In this document: piece by piece, positions 42,200-53,500 of the stretch | Position numbering within the stretch: position 1 is the first letter of the stretch | Layout: the number at the start of each line of letters is the position of its first letter | From: Thereva unica | Taxonomy: Eukaryota > Arthropoda > Insecta > Diptera > Therevidae | DNA length: 64,000 bases | Assembly (NCBI GenBank): GCA_949987705.1 | Contig: OX465281.1 | Span: 192,683,112 to 192,747,111, forward strand | Reading direction: 5' to 3' | Made by a program: the position numbers and the translations under genes | The notes under the pieces: generated by a model | Seen by the model: only the letters and a program-made list of their open reading frames with translations | Told to the model about the DNA's origin: nothing | Databases searched by the model: none

Positions 42200-42960
42200 C
42201 CTCACTTAAATTTTGACCTAAATTGTACTGAAATGGTAAAATTTCCCGATAACCATTTCCATAACATTTTTTACCTATTTATGGTCCCTAATTACTAAAA
42301 AAACTAGTTGGGTTGTGGGTTTGACCCTTCGGTCCACACGATCAACTTCGCAGTATGATGAATGTTGCAAATTATGAATGGATATTTTATGGAATGGAAT
42401 GGATAATAAATTAATAACTACAAATTATAAGAAAAACACACAACAGCTAATATCTTGTAATATTAAATAATAGAATATTAACAAATTGTCTACTTAGGAA
42501 AAACTAATAGTTTTATTACTAGTGGGAAATTGGCTAGAACCAGAACTGTTGCCAAAATAATCCTGAGAGTAGTCAGTAGTTAAAATAACGAAAAACTTGG
42601 AGGCGAATGAATTCATTTACAAGTTCGAAAAATTTCAGGAATTATTAGCAAAACAATTCAATATAAAGGACTTGTCAGACTTGATCGTAAAGGCCAAATG
42701 TTTAGTAAATACTGGAAATTCCGGGATGAACTTCAATTTGCAGGACTTAGGAAACAATTCTTCGTCAAAAAAGTGCTGATCTGACTTTTAAAAAATCGTG
42801 AGGGTAACGTAGTTTGGCACAATTTTTAAAGAATGCTCGGATTTTCACAAGTCATATCTTCAGCAGTCATCCAGAAAATGTAACTTCATTTCAACCAGTT
42901 TATTAGAAATTAGAAAAACTAATCAGTTTAAAGGGCTTATGTCCGTTAGCCAAAGTTTCT
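42200..42960. other. No feature recognised
   Basis: A 60-residue frame at 42597-42779 (MEANEFIYKFEKFQELL) has no recognised domain or splice context. A TGGAATGGAATGGATAA patch lies near 42392. Nothing else was seen. Confidence 0.35.
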
Positions 42961-42970
42961 TCATTTAAAC

Positions 42971-43225
42971 AAAAAAATGGCTTGACCAAATGTTATGAAT
43001 TTTTTACAGAGCCTGTTTTCGTTAATACGCGTCGATCGGTACCTCAACGAAGTCGGTATCATATTTGGTTCAAGTGATATCGTGCACGTAAAAAACTAAA
43101 AAACGGCTCGACCAAAATTTATGAAAATCTTTTCAGATCATATTTCCGTTAATATGCGTCGAACGACACGACACCTTAACGAATTCGATATCTTTTTTGG
43201 CCCGCGCGATATCGTGCAGGAAAAA
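42971..43225. repeat. Two diverged tandem units (~117-130 bp)
   Basis: Both units contain 'GGCT(T/C)GACCAAA', 'TTTTCGTTAATACGCGTCGA' (or TTTCCGTTAATATGCGTCGA), an 'ACCT(C/T)AACGAA' box and end in GATATCGTGCA(C/G)G. No gene. Confidence 0.65.
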
Positions 43226-43534
43226 ATGACCACATACGTACGCACACACACATACTTCTTCTCTCACCTTTTTGTTTAAAATGCTTTTAGGACCTTGAAA
43301 AATGAAGATACGAGTACGTTCAAAATTTCGATTTCGATTTTTGGACAGATTACAATAACTTCGTCGGTGCTACTTTCGTTTCCAATCAATGATCCCAAAT
43401 ATTTGAACATGGAAACCTGTTCGATTTGGGTTCCATCCAGCACTATGGTCTTTTCCGCAAAGATTTTTAACCCGTATGACTGGACGATGCGGCGCTATTG
43501 TCGGCGAACCTTAAGTCGGTTACGAAGTTGTTGT

Positions 43535-44746
43535 CAAAGTCTAGAAATTAACAAGTCTTTCATCTTCATATGGTTAATGAGTGAAAGGCGAACAGCTGCA
43601 TGCACAAGTTTTTCAAATGACGATGTCAGGCTATCAGAGAGAGAATGCAAAATTTTTATACGCGCTGGAATACAACCATAAGTCGGAAAATTTTATGAGT
43701 TTATATGGGGATGTATTGGTGCATATTTGCTCTTTTGTTTTGATTTATGAAAGAAAACAGCTGATTGGCTGATTCTACAGAACAGAAGATGGAGCAGAAT
43801 TAGAAGATGGAGCTAAACATATAGGGCTGCAAATAAATGCAGAGAAGAGCAAGATTCTAATTCAGTCAAGGGTGGAAAGAAGAAGAAGAAGCCACAACAC
43901 CACCTGGGGGGAATATAACTTCGAACGGGTAAGCCAATTTAACTACCTGGGGTCCACAGTCAGTGAAGATAACGATGAAACGATAGACGTACAAAGAAGA
44001 ATAAACGCCGCAAACAGAACATACTTCTCACTACTGCCAGTAATGAAATCCAGAGACATCCACAGAAAAACAAAAATAAGAGTCTACAAAACCATCATAC
44101 GTACAGTAGCTACGTATGGTTGTGAAGCATGGAGTATCTCCCAAAAATCCGCCGACAAGTTGGATATATTTGAGAGGAAGGTTCTCCGAAGGATATACGG
44201 CCCAATTAATGAAGACAATGCATGGAGAATACGCTACAATCACGAATTGTACGACTTATACAAAGAATGCAAACTTTCGACCCATGCCAAGCTACTCCGT
44301 TTACGTTGGGCCGGCCATGTCCAAAGAATGGATGACTCAAGGATACCAAAAAAATCCCTATATCTACTACCAGATGGCAAAAGACCAGTTGGCAAACCAC
44401 GGTCAAGATGGGAAGATAATGTTAAGACCGATGCAGCGAAACTGCTCAACACGAGAAACTGGAGGCAAGCTGCGGAGCAGAGAGACGTCTGGAGGAAGAA
44501 GCTGAAGGAGGCCAAGGCTCGAATTGGGCCGTAGAGCCATCGAAGAAGAAGAAGAAGGCTGATTCTATTTTCTTTCCTTTTCTGTTCTGTATACTTTATC
44601 GTAAAGAGAGAATCTGGCTTTGTCTCGCCGAGTTCGCGAAGTATGCGTTGAGTTTTGCTCAGCAGTGATGTTCACATATGCACGCACACAATCAACGGTC
44701 GGAAATTTTTGTATGAAGATGAAAGACTTGTTATTACTAGACTTTG
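43535..44746. mobile_element. hAT-like MITE with 8-bp duplication, containing an RTE insertion
   Basis: Ends CAAAGTCTAGAAATTAACAAG and ...TTATTACTAGACTTTG are inverted repeats of about 35 bp, flanked by an exact 8-bp repeat GTTGTTGT (43527-43534, 44747-44754). Eight-base duplications are the hAT hallmark. An RTE fragment with its own duplication lies inside (43778-44556), and without it the MITE is about 420 bp. The MITE itself sits inside an older RTE relic on the opposite strand. The shared small ORF (MSGYQRENAKF...) also occurs in copy 2 at 20646, but no transposase is present. Confidence 0.85.
43778..44556 (+). mobile_element. 5'-truncated RTE LINE, 11-bp duplication, (GAA)n tail
   Basis: GGCTGATTCTA flanks the insert (43767-43777 and 44557-44567). 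The tail is GAAGAAGAAGAAGAA, a simple-repeat tail as usual for RTE elements. The open frame (43872-44534) encodes the last ~220 residues of the RT polyprotein: FNYLGSTVSEDNDE, RTVATYGCEAWSIS, ERKVLRRIYGP and RLRWAGHVQRMDD, with a proper stop at 44532-44534. The catalytic core is absent because of 5' truncation. The frame is intact, so the insertion is fairly recent. Confidence 0.9.
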
Positions 44747-45321
44747 GTTGTTGTCGCCGTATAGAACTCCGAGTCGTCCATCGAATGCTTCACGCATAAT
44801 CGCGTCGATCACAACGTTGAAGAGAAGTGGCGAAGCGACGTCTCCCTGTCGGACACCCGTTTGAATCGGGAACTCGTCGGATCATTCGCCTTGAATACGA
44901 ACGCTGCTGGTTGAGTCATTGGACCACGCTTGGTGAAGTTGCGATAAATTACCTGTTCGGAAGGTCCATTTGGCAGGGATTGTAGGCTGCCTTTGCGAGG
45001 CCAACCAAATTTCGGTGATGCATTCCAAGGACCAAAACGCAGGGTTATTAGTGATGACATCGGCTCAGAATCGAAATCTGTGAATAGAGAAGCTTCAAGG
45101 CCTTAGTGTTCCCATTTAAGTTGACCGAACTGCTAGAAGGCCTTAATATTGATAATCTAATTTCTGCAATTGAACCGTAGATATATAACTAAAACTTTCT
45201 TTGACTTAATGATAAAATTGTATTAAAAACAAAACCATTAAAAAAAACAAATTATATTAAAAACAAAACCATTTATTTTCTACACAATTTTTACAAAATG
45301 ATAAAACTAAAATGTAGAAAT

Positions 45322-46058
45322 TTATTTCGCCCAACTCAAAACCGTCTTAAATGCTTGATAAAACTTAACAACTTCAATATGCTTTGACGCCAGTGTCTTA
45401 AATGCTGGTGCTAGTTCAGGAGACGTCTGAAAATTAAATCAAGTCTATAAATCATTTCAGTGCGAAACCAATAAAAAAACTTACATATACAAGGCCCATC
45501 AAGTTATCAAATTCAGGACTGATTAAAGCCTCGTAGAGTTTCTTGAAGTCCGGGCTAGTTTCCAACTTCTTCTTCATCAATGCAGTAATTTCCTTTTTGG
45601 GAAGAGCAGACAAGAGTTCATCAATCAAGCTCGAAACCGATCTCGGCATTGGGGCAAGTTCTGTGAAATCACAAAATAGATTTAATTTCGAAACTGCGAT
45701 GTCCTTTCTTATACTTACTAGCATCTTTTGGAATATTTAGACGTCCACCAATTTTGCTTAAAAGTGCAGCTGTGTCTAATCCAGCGTCGTTCAAGTACTG
45801 AAGAACATCCTTGAATTCTTTGTTATTGTTGATCTCTTTCAAAATTGGTACGATTTCCTTGCTCTGTACAAAATTTGCAGCTGTACGAAATTGCGAATCG
45901 AAAATGAAGTGTTTCCCAGCAATCAGTGTGATTTTGGCCTTTGGCAACAATGCGCGGAAGTCCTTCAAATCCTGCTTTAAGGCATCAGATTCAGAATTGA
46001 CTTGCACCAAGCACAAGACAATTCCTAATAAAACTGCAATCGCGGTCGTGGACTTCAT
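45322..46058 (-). CDS. Secreted insect-allergen-repeat (G12/nitrile-specifier family) protein, three exons
   Basis: Host gene. Exons 46058-45719, 45660-45485 and 45426-45322 join through GT-AG introns (58 bp each) to a 206-residue protein. Residues 1-22 are a signal peptide (hydrophobic AIAVLLGIVLCLVQVNS), so it is secreted. The mature part is all-helical with the family pattern: DFRALLPKAKI, FVQSKEIVPILKEINNN, FKDVLQYLNDAGLD, then LIDELLSALPKKEI, FKKLYEALISPEFDNLMGLVY. These are alternating segments of the insect-allergen-related repeat (family of cockroach Bla g 1, mosquito G12 and pierid nitrile-specifier proteins), which are midgut lipid-binding or detoxification proteins. It carries about one repeat unit pair. 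A TATA box lies at 46113-46122. It sits between mobile elements. Confidence 0.9.
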
Positions 46059-46112
46059 TATTTCTAATTGCGTATTTCAGGAGCTACTGACTGTCAAAAG
46101 AATACCAAACCG

Positions 46113-46122
46113 CTTTTATATA
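46113..46122 (-). promoter_or_regulatory. TATA box of the allergen-repeat gene
   Basis: On the minus strand TATATAAAAG stands 55 bp upstream of the start codon, giving room for a transcription start about 30 bp downstream (near 46085) and a short 5' UTR. Confidence 0.7.
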
Positions 46123-46951
46123 ATCCGCAATCAATAAAAAATCACAACGGATGATGATGTTCAACGATCAAAATTATATTAATGATAAGCAGGTATCCAT
46201 CAAAGACTTATCGATTATCAGATTTTTACACTTGAACACCTGAAAAATCCACCGAAAAAAGACTACCGCGCTTCTCCTGTGCTTATCACAAAATTAATGT
46301 CTAAAAGTCAAGTGCTTGTCAAGTGCTAAGACGCACGAGCTTAAGGTGGTTTTTACGAGCAATTGCAAAGTAATTAATATATTAGATATATCTGTGAAAG
46401 TGGGTATTGCGTTATTTAAAACTATCCCCGATTTTTATCAATCTTTTGAAGTTTTTCCATGCCTTAATCGGCTGACTTTATATCACTCCAAAGCATTTCC
46501 GAGCAGTCCAGGGTTTTAAGAGTTGAACATAAATTTCTTTTCATATATTTAAATACTCACTGCATCTGGTACTATGAAAATAAATCAGCACCTGTTCAAT
46601 TAATATACCATGAAGAATTTCTCAGCGTAGACAAAAAGAAATTGTAATCATGATGTTTAAATGAGACAACCTTGATATGCAGTAATAGTCCAGGAGAGCG
46701 AAAAAGTATTCAAAAGTTGAAATAAACCTCGCAATTTTTTGACACTATTAAAAATCGTAGGAATTCAATGAATGTGTTTTTGAAAATTCTTCCCGAGAAA
46801 CAGGTGGAGAAAAGTAATAGGAACAGTTTTTCACGTTTTGAGCGCGACAAGTAATTTTTTGTTGAATTGGTTGTTTGGTTGTTGTTAAATTTACTTTTTT
46901 AACAAGAAAAACACCTTACACAATTTAAACTTTGAAACTGTAGATAGTATA
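46123..46951. other. Intergenic, no feature recognised
   Basis: Non-repetitive AT-rich DNA between the two candidate host genes. A plausible splice acceptor (TTTGAAACTGTAG) ends at 46945, just before the next coding segment, so unseen upstream exons of that gene may lie here. Confidence 0.4.
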
Positions 46952-47501
46952 ATGCCTATCATAGAAGAATTTGTATGCATCATCTACAATTTAAAGAATA
47001 TATGTAAAGTAAATGATGCAAAAGTAGCAACATTTCTTCGAAATTACAAATTTGATGTAAATGAAGAAACGTTTCAACTACCTCTAAAGAATATTGATGG
47101 TTCACAAATGCCACCATCGCTTGCAGAATTGAAACAGCATCTTTTGCGTACAATATACATAACCAAATTGTGGCGCAGCGCGCACCAATCAGATCAATGT
47201 TTATGTAAACCAACTGATTATGGATGGGAGGAAAAGGATAACGAATATTTTTTTAAATGGTTTGCTGGTGAGCAACTACCTCCGTCAATAGAAATCATTA
47301 CTAGTGAACATGATCTTGACAAAGGTATTCTGCATAAGTCGCCACTTAAATCAATGTACATAATAATCATAATAAAATAAAATGTTTTTTTTTGCAGATG
47401 AAGATATTGACAGTGAGTTTTCAAGTTTTGGGTCGGAGGATTTATTGTCTGAAAATTCAGATAGTTCTGAGTCTGAATTAACCGGAGAAGAGGCAAATTA
47501 A
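46952..47501 (+). CDS. Uncharacterised conserved protein, two coding segments (3' part of a gene)
   Basis: Segments 46952-47324 and 47398-47501 join through a 73-bp GT-AG intron with frame kept, giving 158 residues. The body (IIEEFVCIIYNLKNICKVNDAKVATFL, MPPSLAELKQHLLRTIYITKLWR, TDYGWEEKDNEYFFKWFAG) follows a pattern I recognise from insect and hydra hypothetical proteins ('PP...L..H..R...Q...W......P...GW.....'), often found as 3' ends of larger genes or transposon-linked genes. Instead of the usual cysteine-rich tail there is an acidic end (SEDLLSENSDSSESELTGEE). A splice acceptor just upstream of the ATG suggests more exons 5'. Function unknown; host gene or transposon gene cannot be told apart. 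Confidence 0.5.
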
Positions 47502-47779
47502 TATAACGCAATGTAAATTACATTTAAAAAACAAAACAAAAATTTCTATCTGTGTTAAAAAGATTTCATAATTTCATAATTTCCATAAAAATAATGACTA
47601 AAAATATTAGTGCTTTTTAATCCTACAAGTTTACTTTCAATGTAATATTTATTTACATTAATAATAAGGTGAAGATTCACTTTTTAGTAAGAAACAATAT
47701 GCTATAAATTTAAAAAAAAAATGGTTGATCATTCCTCTAAGTAAAACAGTTTTTTAAAAAATTTTATAAAATTGAGAAA

Positions 47780-48240
47780 AAACAGGATGAGCTGACCGTT
47801 TGTGAGTAGAAACCCCGTCAGCTTAAGCTTTAAAGACCAAGCGCGCCTCGGAAAATGCAAACGGCAATTTGACCTTTCGGCGGCCAGCTGACGGTTAATT
47901 CCTTAATGATCAAAGTAACATAATAAAAAAATTTGTAAATGATCAAATGTTTAAAAAAAAAGTTTTTTTACGCGTTTGAGCGATCAGCTGACGACGAAAT
48001 ACCCGCAGTTAGCCCAGCTGACTGTTTTTTCCTAATACTTTTATCGATAATCTTTGACTACAATATAAAATAAATAATATCATATGTTTTTTTTTTTAAA
48101 TTTTTTTTAACAAGTTTCGCTCCCTTTGCTGTTCCTTCCGTCACCAATTTGGCCAGCTGACCGTCCATTTCATTCTTAAAACATTATTTTTAATCGTTTT
48201 ACATCAGTACCAAAATTGATCAAATGTTTGACTTTTTTGT
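47780..48240. repeat. Degenerate tandem repeat built on CCAGCTGACCGT
   Basis: GAGCTGACCGTTTG (47789), CCAGCTGACGGTTAAT (47883), CCAGCTGACTGTTTTT (48013) and CCAGCTGACCGTCCAT (48151) stand roughly 95-140 bp apart. Some units share a following ATGATCAAA.GT or TTGATCAAATGTTTG(A) box. No ORF. 47502-47779 and 48241-48630 hold nothing recognised. Confidence 0.5.
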
Positions 48241-48630
48241 TACGTCGGCTCCCGGACTATATAGGAACTATAGGAACTTAGGAACTTGAGGAATTCCATC
48301 ATTTCAGCAATTTTCTAAATTAAAACAATTTAAACACAAGTACAAGTCGGAACATTACAGACCATATTTTCTATAGCCGCATTTTACAGAAGCACAATCC
48401 TTTTCACAGCTGCCACAAATAGTTTCCGGATGATGATCGGGTATTAATTTATCATCTGAGGTTTTCGGCTTAATGATGCCTTCCGCTGTTTCTTTCCAAC
48501 CCAAGCTAACAAAATGCCCTAAAACAATGCCGTTGTGCTGCCCCTGTTGTTGGAGGTGATTTTTTCAATTTGAAACTTGATTTAAAAGTGGCTGTTTTAT
48601 ATGCACATGTCAAAACGAAAATCATGCACA

Positions 48631-49254
48631 GTTACCCAGCGGGAAATTAGGTAATGCTTCCGGTAGAAAGGTATAGGGTAAGCCTTCCTTGAAAATAATC
48701 TGTAATGCAAAAGTAAGCAGTAGGCAACAAACTTGAGGTCTGCTTCTTAAGGAAGGCAAGGGTAAGCTGAAAGTAAGCAATTCTACAGTACACAGCCAGA
48801 AGTGCTTAAGTGCAAAATATGCGTTTCGAGAAAATCGCCCTCAAAGTTTTTTTTAGATATAGAATTGTGCACAAAATCACTTTTGACGGTCCAATAACTC
48901 AGCAACCACAGCTCAGTTTAAGATAAGAATTATAGCAATGATTAAGTATAAAATACTGAATACAAAAATGCAAAAAACTCAAAATCGTCAAATTTGCACT
49001 TAAGCACTTCTGGCTTTTTACTGTAGAATTTCCCTCTGCCTTACCTTACCAGTAATGTAGAGGTAAGCAAAGCTAGTGCATATTTTTGCCTTACCAGTAA
49101 TGCAGTGGTAAGATAAAGCTGGCTTATACCTTACCTCCCTAGGACATCAATGAAAAAAAAGAAATGAAGTGGGTTTCCTAAAGTAATGCTTCCACGGATT
49201 ACCAGGAGTTCTTACAGAACGCAAGTTGAAGCCTTATTTTTCCCGCTGGGTAAC
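48631..49254. mobile_element. MITE with GTTACCCAGCGGGAAA ends, carrying a second MITE
   Basis: GTTACCCAGCGGGAAA at the left is exactly inverted at the right end (TTTCCCGCTGGGTAAC). TGCACA and TGTACA flank it (48625-48630, 49255-49260), a possible 6-bp duplication with one change. The inner sequence has TACCTTACC/GGTAAG boxes. It contains the nested element at 48781-49028. Confidence 0.7.
48781..49028. mobile_element. Nested 248-bp MITE (TTCTACAGTA ends)
   Basis: The left end TTCTACAGTACACAGCCAGA.. and the right end ..TCTGGCTTTTTACTGTAGAA are inverted repeats of about 38 bp, including GCCAGAAGTGCTTAAGTGCAAA. No clear flanking duplication. Non-coding. Confidence 0.7.
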
Positions 49255-49287
49255 TGTACATCCATTCTATATAGTCCATTCAAAACG

Positions 49288-49440
49288 CGCGTTAGGGTGT
49301 TCCAAAATAACACCGTTAAGAAAATCGAATCCTAAACGTTTTTGGGGTCGCTGATCACGAAAATCTAGGTCCCGCGGTCCTAAAACATGGGCGTCACCCC
49401 TAAAAATGCAAAAAACACCCTTTTTTAATAATGAAAACTA
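49288..49440. repeat. Dispersed ~145-bp repeat, copy 1 (copy 2 at 63305-63450)
   Basis: GTTCCAAAATAACACCGTTAAG through CCTAAACGTTTTTGGGGTC, GATCACGAAAATC and GGTCCCGCGGTCCTAAAACA to AAAACACCCTTTTTT recurs in the same orientation at 63305-63450 with few changes. Nothing in it is coding. It lies 210 bp outside the 3' LTR of the BEL element here and touches the 5' LTR remnant at the other end. Confidence 0.75.
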
Positions 49441-49821
49441 ATGCGATGAAATGCACTTTTTTTAATATTTATTTGCGAAGGTGGTTGATTTGTACTAAAT
49501 TAAGGCGAACTTTATGATAAGGGGTAGTCCTAAAGGGTTGAAACTACCCCTAAATCGGCTAAAAATAGAAAAAAATGTAAACATTTTTTTTTTCAAGTTT
49601 ATACTTCAAATTCGATTGTGAGTGTACTGTCAAGCAAAAATAAATTATTTTCAACTGTTGTCGATAAAAAGGGGATACAAAAATGATGAACTCTGTTTTA
49701 GTTTTACACTACACTAATTGCTTTATTACATTTGTGTACACTTGTTTTATGGTTCACGTCTCTGCAAGAAGTGAAGTCAACTCAAAAAATTCCTGTTGAA
49801 CTTGAAAGTTAACTGTGTTAT

Positions 49822-50182
49822 TGTCAACGACGCACCATCCATGTACATCATGCACCTCCTTTACCAGCGCCTTCTTCCGGAATTGTGACGCAACATCTAC
49901 TATCCACACAATAACTGCAACTCAACCGGGGACCGGATTTAACCTTCTTCGGGACTTACACACAAGACGAGGAGGATTCATCGCTCAAGCCAAGCGTCCA
50001 ACATTGATATCGCGACATTATTATTATTGTGTAGTCGAAGTATTGTATTAGCTGTGGTAAATTACTATAGAACCGCGAGAATATTTCAATAAATGTACTA
50101 TATATTTAATCACTCGAGTTCCTTTTATTCATACTCCTCCACCGAGCTGGACGTGCGCCCCCATCGGCCCGTCCCGTTCACA
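49822..50182 (+). repeat. Gypsy 2 5' LTR (361 bp)
   Basis: TGTCAACG...TTCACA. It contains ATAAATGTACTATATATTTAATC in its last third, with an AATAAA polyadenylation signal (within TCAATAAATG near 50088). It differs from the 3' copy at one position seen by eye. Confidence 0.95.
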
Positions 50183-50200
50183 TGGCGCAGTCGGTACTCC
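50183..50200 (+). promoter_or_regulatory. Primer-binding site of Gypsy 2
   Basis: TGGCGCAGTCGGTACTCC begins at the base after the LTR. The first part resembles the primer sites of 17.6/297-type insect elements, thought to use a serine tRNA; the tRNA was not verified. Confidence 0.7.
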
Positions 50201-50545
50201 ACGAATAAAACTGCAATCATCATCAGCAAAAATCTGAAGAATCACAGCAGGAATCAGAGAAGGAATTATTATGAATATTAGAACTCAACTAATCCAATAA
50301 ATTAGCAATTTCAGCACAGTAATAGCAATCGAACCATCAGCAAAATCATCAATCAACAGCTAGAGACATTGCCTCTACCCACAGTGTACCATAGCATAAA
50401 AAAAAATCCCATCACGGAACAATACACATCAGCCATTAACCTCGAATCATCAACCTTGTATCCAGCAACAAAGACCAGTACATCAGAGGTCAACCTTTCT
50501 TCACATTGTAAGAAAATTGCACAAAGTTAGTGCAGAAACAGAACA

Positions 50546-53500
50546 ATGACACTAATTAGGAAATTATTAGAAAACTGCACGGACGCAGAAACCCTACAAC
50601 AATTCACCAAGGAGGCGTTACATGATGAAACTAAAAGAAGAGGCTTAGAAATAAATGCTAATAGCATAAAGATCGACATCATTAACTGCTTGATAAACAA
50701 TAACAAAGCACTACAAAAATTCGAATCCACCTCGGACATAGATACCAAAACAGGCATACAACAGATAATTGTTAACCCGGATCTGACAATTAATATTCCT
50801 ACGTGCAATGGCGAAGAAAGCTACAGAAACGAAGAATTTCTCAACACAGTAGAGAAAGCGGCCAAAATCAACAACTGGACCGACGAAATCACCTTAATAT
50901 TCACAACCAACAAATTAACGGGGATTGCACGGAATTGGCACAAATACGAAGGACACAACCATACAAATTGGCGTGACTGGAAAATAGCATTCAAAGCACA
51001 ATTCATACAGACAATAAGCCTCAGGGATTGGGTTGACAAAGTCACATCACGTAATCAAAGGCCGCACGAATCAATGTTGCAATATATTTGCGCCAAGCTG
51101 GAAATCATTCATAGAGCCCCCGAACAAATAACGACCACTGAAGAAGACAAGATAAATTACATAATTGAAGGCGTCAGCAATGACACTCACCGACGAATGC
51201 TAAAATTATCAGCAACAAAAACAACAAAGGACTTAATAGATCGTTGCAGAGCATTAGACGAAGACAACAAAAGCAGTAGACCAAAAAACTACATCAACAA
51301 CATCAAACCCAATCAGAAGGACATTCAAACCAGGACTACAGCAAATCCGCAATTCAAATTCAACTGCCCACGATGCAGAAAAGAAGCACATCCGGTAAGC
51401 CAATGTCCGTTACCATGCCCAATATGCAATAAGACGGGACATTCACGAACAAATTGTGACAACAAGCAAATAAACTGCGTAATCAAGACTATATATAGAG
51501 AGCGAGGATTGCCAGTAATCAAGTCAAAAATTCAGAACCATAAAGAAGTACTGACACTAATAGACAGCGGGGCAGAACAATCAGTAATTGAAAGAAGACT
51601 CATCGAAAGTGAAACAATGAGTAAATATGAAGGTCTATCAATAATCTCGGTAGAGAACACCTGCACACCAGTAGGCCAGATTGATCTAACAATTGAAATC
51701 GGAGAATCAAAAACCACGTTCGGGCCAGTAGCAGTGGTAAACAACTCTCCAGTACCACTCATACTAGGAGCAGACTGGCGCAAGAGTGCCAATGTAATAA
51801 CAACGATATACCCCAATGGTGACCTATGCATAGAGAAACTAACCAACAATAATATGAGAACAAAGATCAACGGTTGTGCAATAAGAGAGGAATTAAAACA
51901 AATAAATGAACAATTAACAGAAAAATTTGAACAACTACCATCTGAAATGTCTGAATCACAAAAAGAAAGGCTCAAACAAATAATATTCCAGAATCGCCAA
52001 GCATTTTCCACCAACCAGAGCTCATTAGGACATTGCACCATAGGCGAACACTCTATAAACTTGACAGACAACAATCCAGTTAGGAAGCGTCCATACAGAT
52101 ACTCTTTATCAGATCAACAGTTCATAAACGACACAATAAAAGAATGGAGAAAATTAGGAATCTGCACAGAATCTCATTCAGAATATGCAGCCCCAGTGGT
52201 AATCGTAAATCAACCACACCATCTCACCACACCAAGAAGACTGACTATAGATTATTCAGCTCTCAACAAGAAACTCATCAAGGATAGTTTTCCACCACCA
52301 CACATAGATGACATCATCCAAAAAATTGTTAAACCAAACACAAAAATATTTTCAACAATGGACATCACGACAGCATTCATGACAATAAGGATAAAAGCCG
52401 ACGATCAACATAAAACAGCCTTCATAACCCAGGACAATCTATACGAATTTAAGAGAATGCCGTTCGGACTTTCAAATGCGCCCAAAACTATGGAACGCAT
52501 CATGAAAACGACATTCCAGGACGCCAAGAATACAGTCACATATATGGATGACATCTGCCAGTCATATGAAGACTTCGATACAGCAATAGACAACTTGGAC
52601 GATGCTCTCAAGAGACTGACCAGATCGGGAATGAAGATATCACTACCAAAATGCCAACTTATACAAAAAGACATATCGTTTCTAGGCTACATAATTTCAC
52701 AACAGGGGACAAAACCCGACCCAAATAGAATTAACTCGATAGATAGATACATAGAATTCAAAAACAATAAACAAGCTAAATCATTTTATGCTTTCGCATC
52801 CCACTACAGGAAGTACATACTAGACTTCGCCAAATTAGCAGCACCAATCAGACAAGCGTACAATTCTAAACCATTTCAATGGAATGAGGAAGCAAACAAA
52901 GCAGTAGAATTGATCAAACAAAAACTAAAATCACCTCCCATTTTAGGTCATTTCACATCCAACTGTCCAACAGAGGTAGAAATCGACGCATGTTTAACAG
53001 GTCTGGGTGCAGTGCTAACGCAAAAGCAACAAAACAAAAAAGTAGTGATAGCGTATGCAAGTAAAGCATTATCATCAACTGAGAAGAACCTTCACATAAA
53101 CGAGATAGAAAGCCTGGCGGTACACTGGGCAATCACAGAGAAATTTCATATTTATCTACAATGGTCTACAAGAATTTAACATCATCACAGACAACTGGAC
53201 AACAGCCTGCCTATTGCAAAACGGGAAACATAACCGCAAATTTGCACGATGGACTTTAGATCTACAAGCATACAACTACAAAGTGCAACACAAAAAGAGC
53301 AAAGATAACATATGCGCAGACTCATTGTCAAGATTACCACCTAACGTGATAGCAACACTAATACTGCGCTCAAACGAGTTATCACGCATAGCGGATGCCC
53401 AACGAAGAGACCCGCAGTGCCAACAAATTATACAGACCCTCAATGACAATCAACAAGCGAAACATAGAGAGAAATCCAAAAATTTCTACAAATTAAACAA

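Larger units (their letters stand above)
43290..45050 (-). mobile_element. Minus-strand RTE reverse-transcriptase relic, split by a hAT MITE
   Basis: On the minus strand, 44920-44755 encodes FPIQTGVRQGDVASPLLFN (motif B) and continues across the MITE gap at 43534-43290 with TDLRFADN (damaged catalytic block) and QVSMFKYLGSLIGNES (thumb). The order and spacing fit one RTE reverse transcriptase once the MITE at 43535-44746 is removed. Frames are broken, so it is dead. Upstream to 45050 a weaker match remains. Confidence 0.75.

Noticed and set aside
42597..42779. 60-residue frame MEANEFIYKFEKF...
   Set aside because: Short, no domain, no splice or promoter context.
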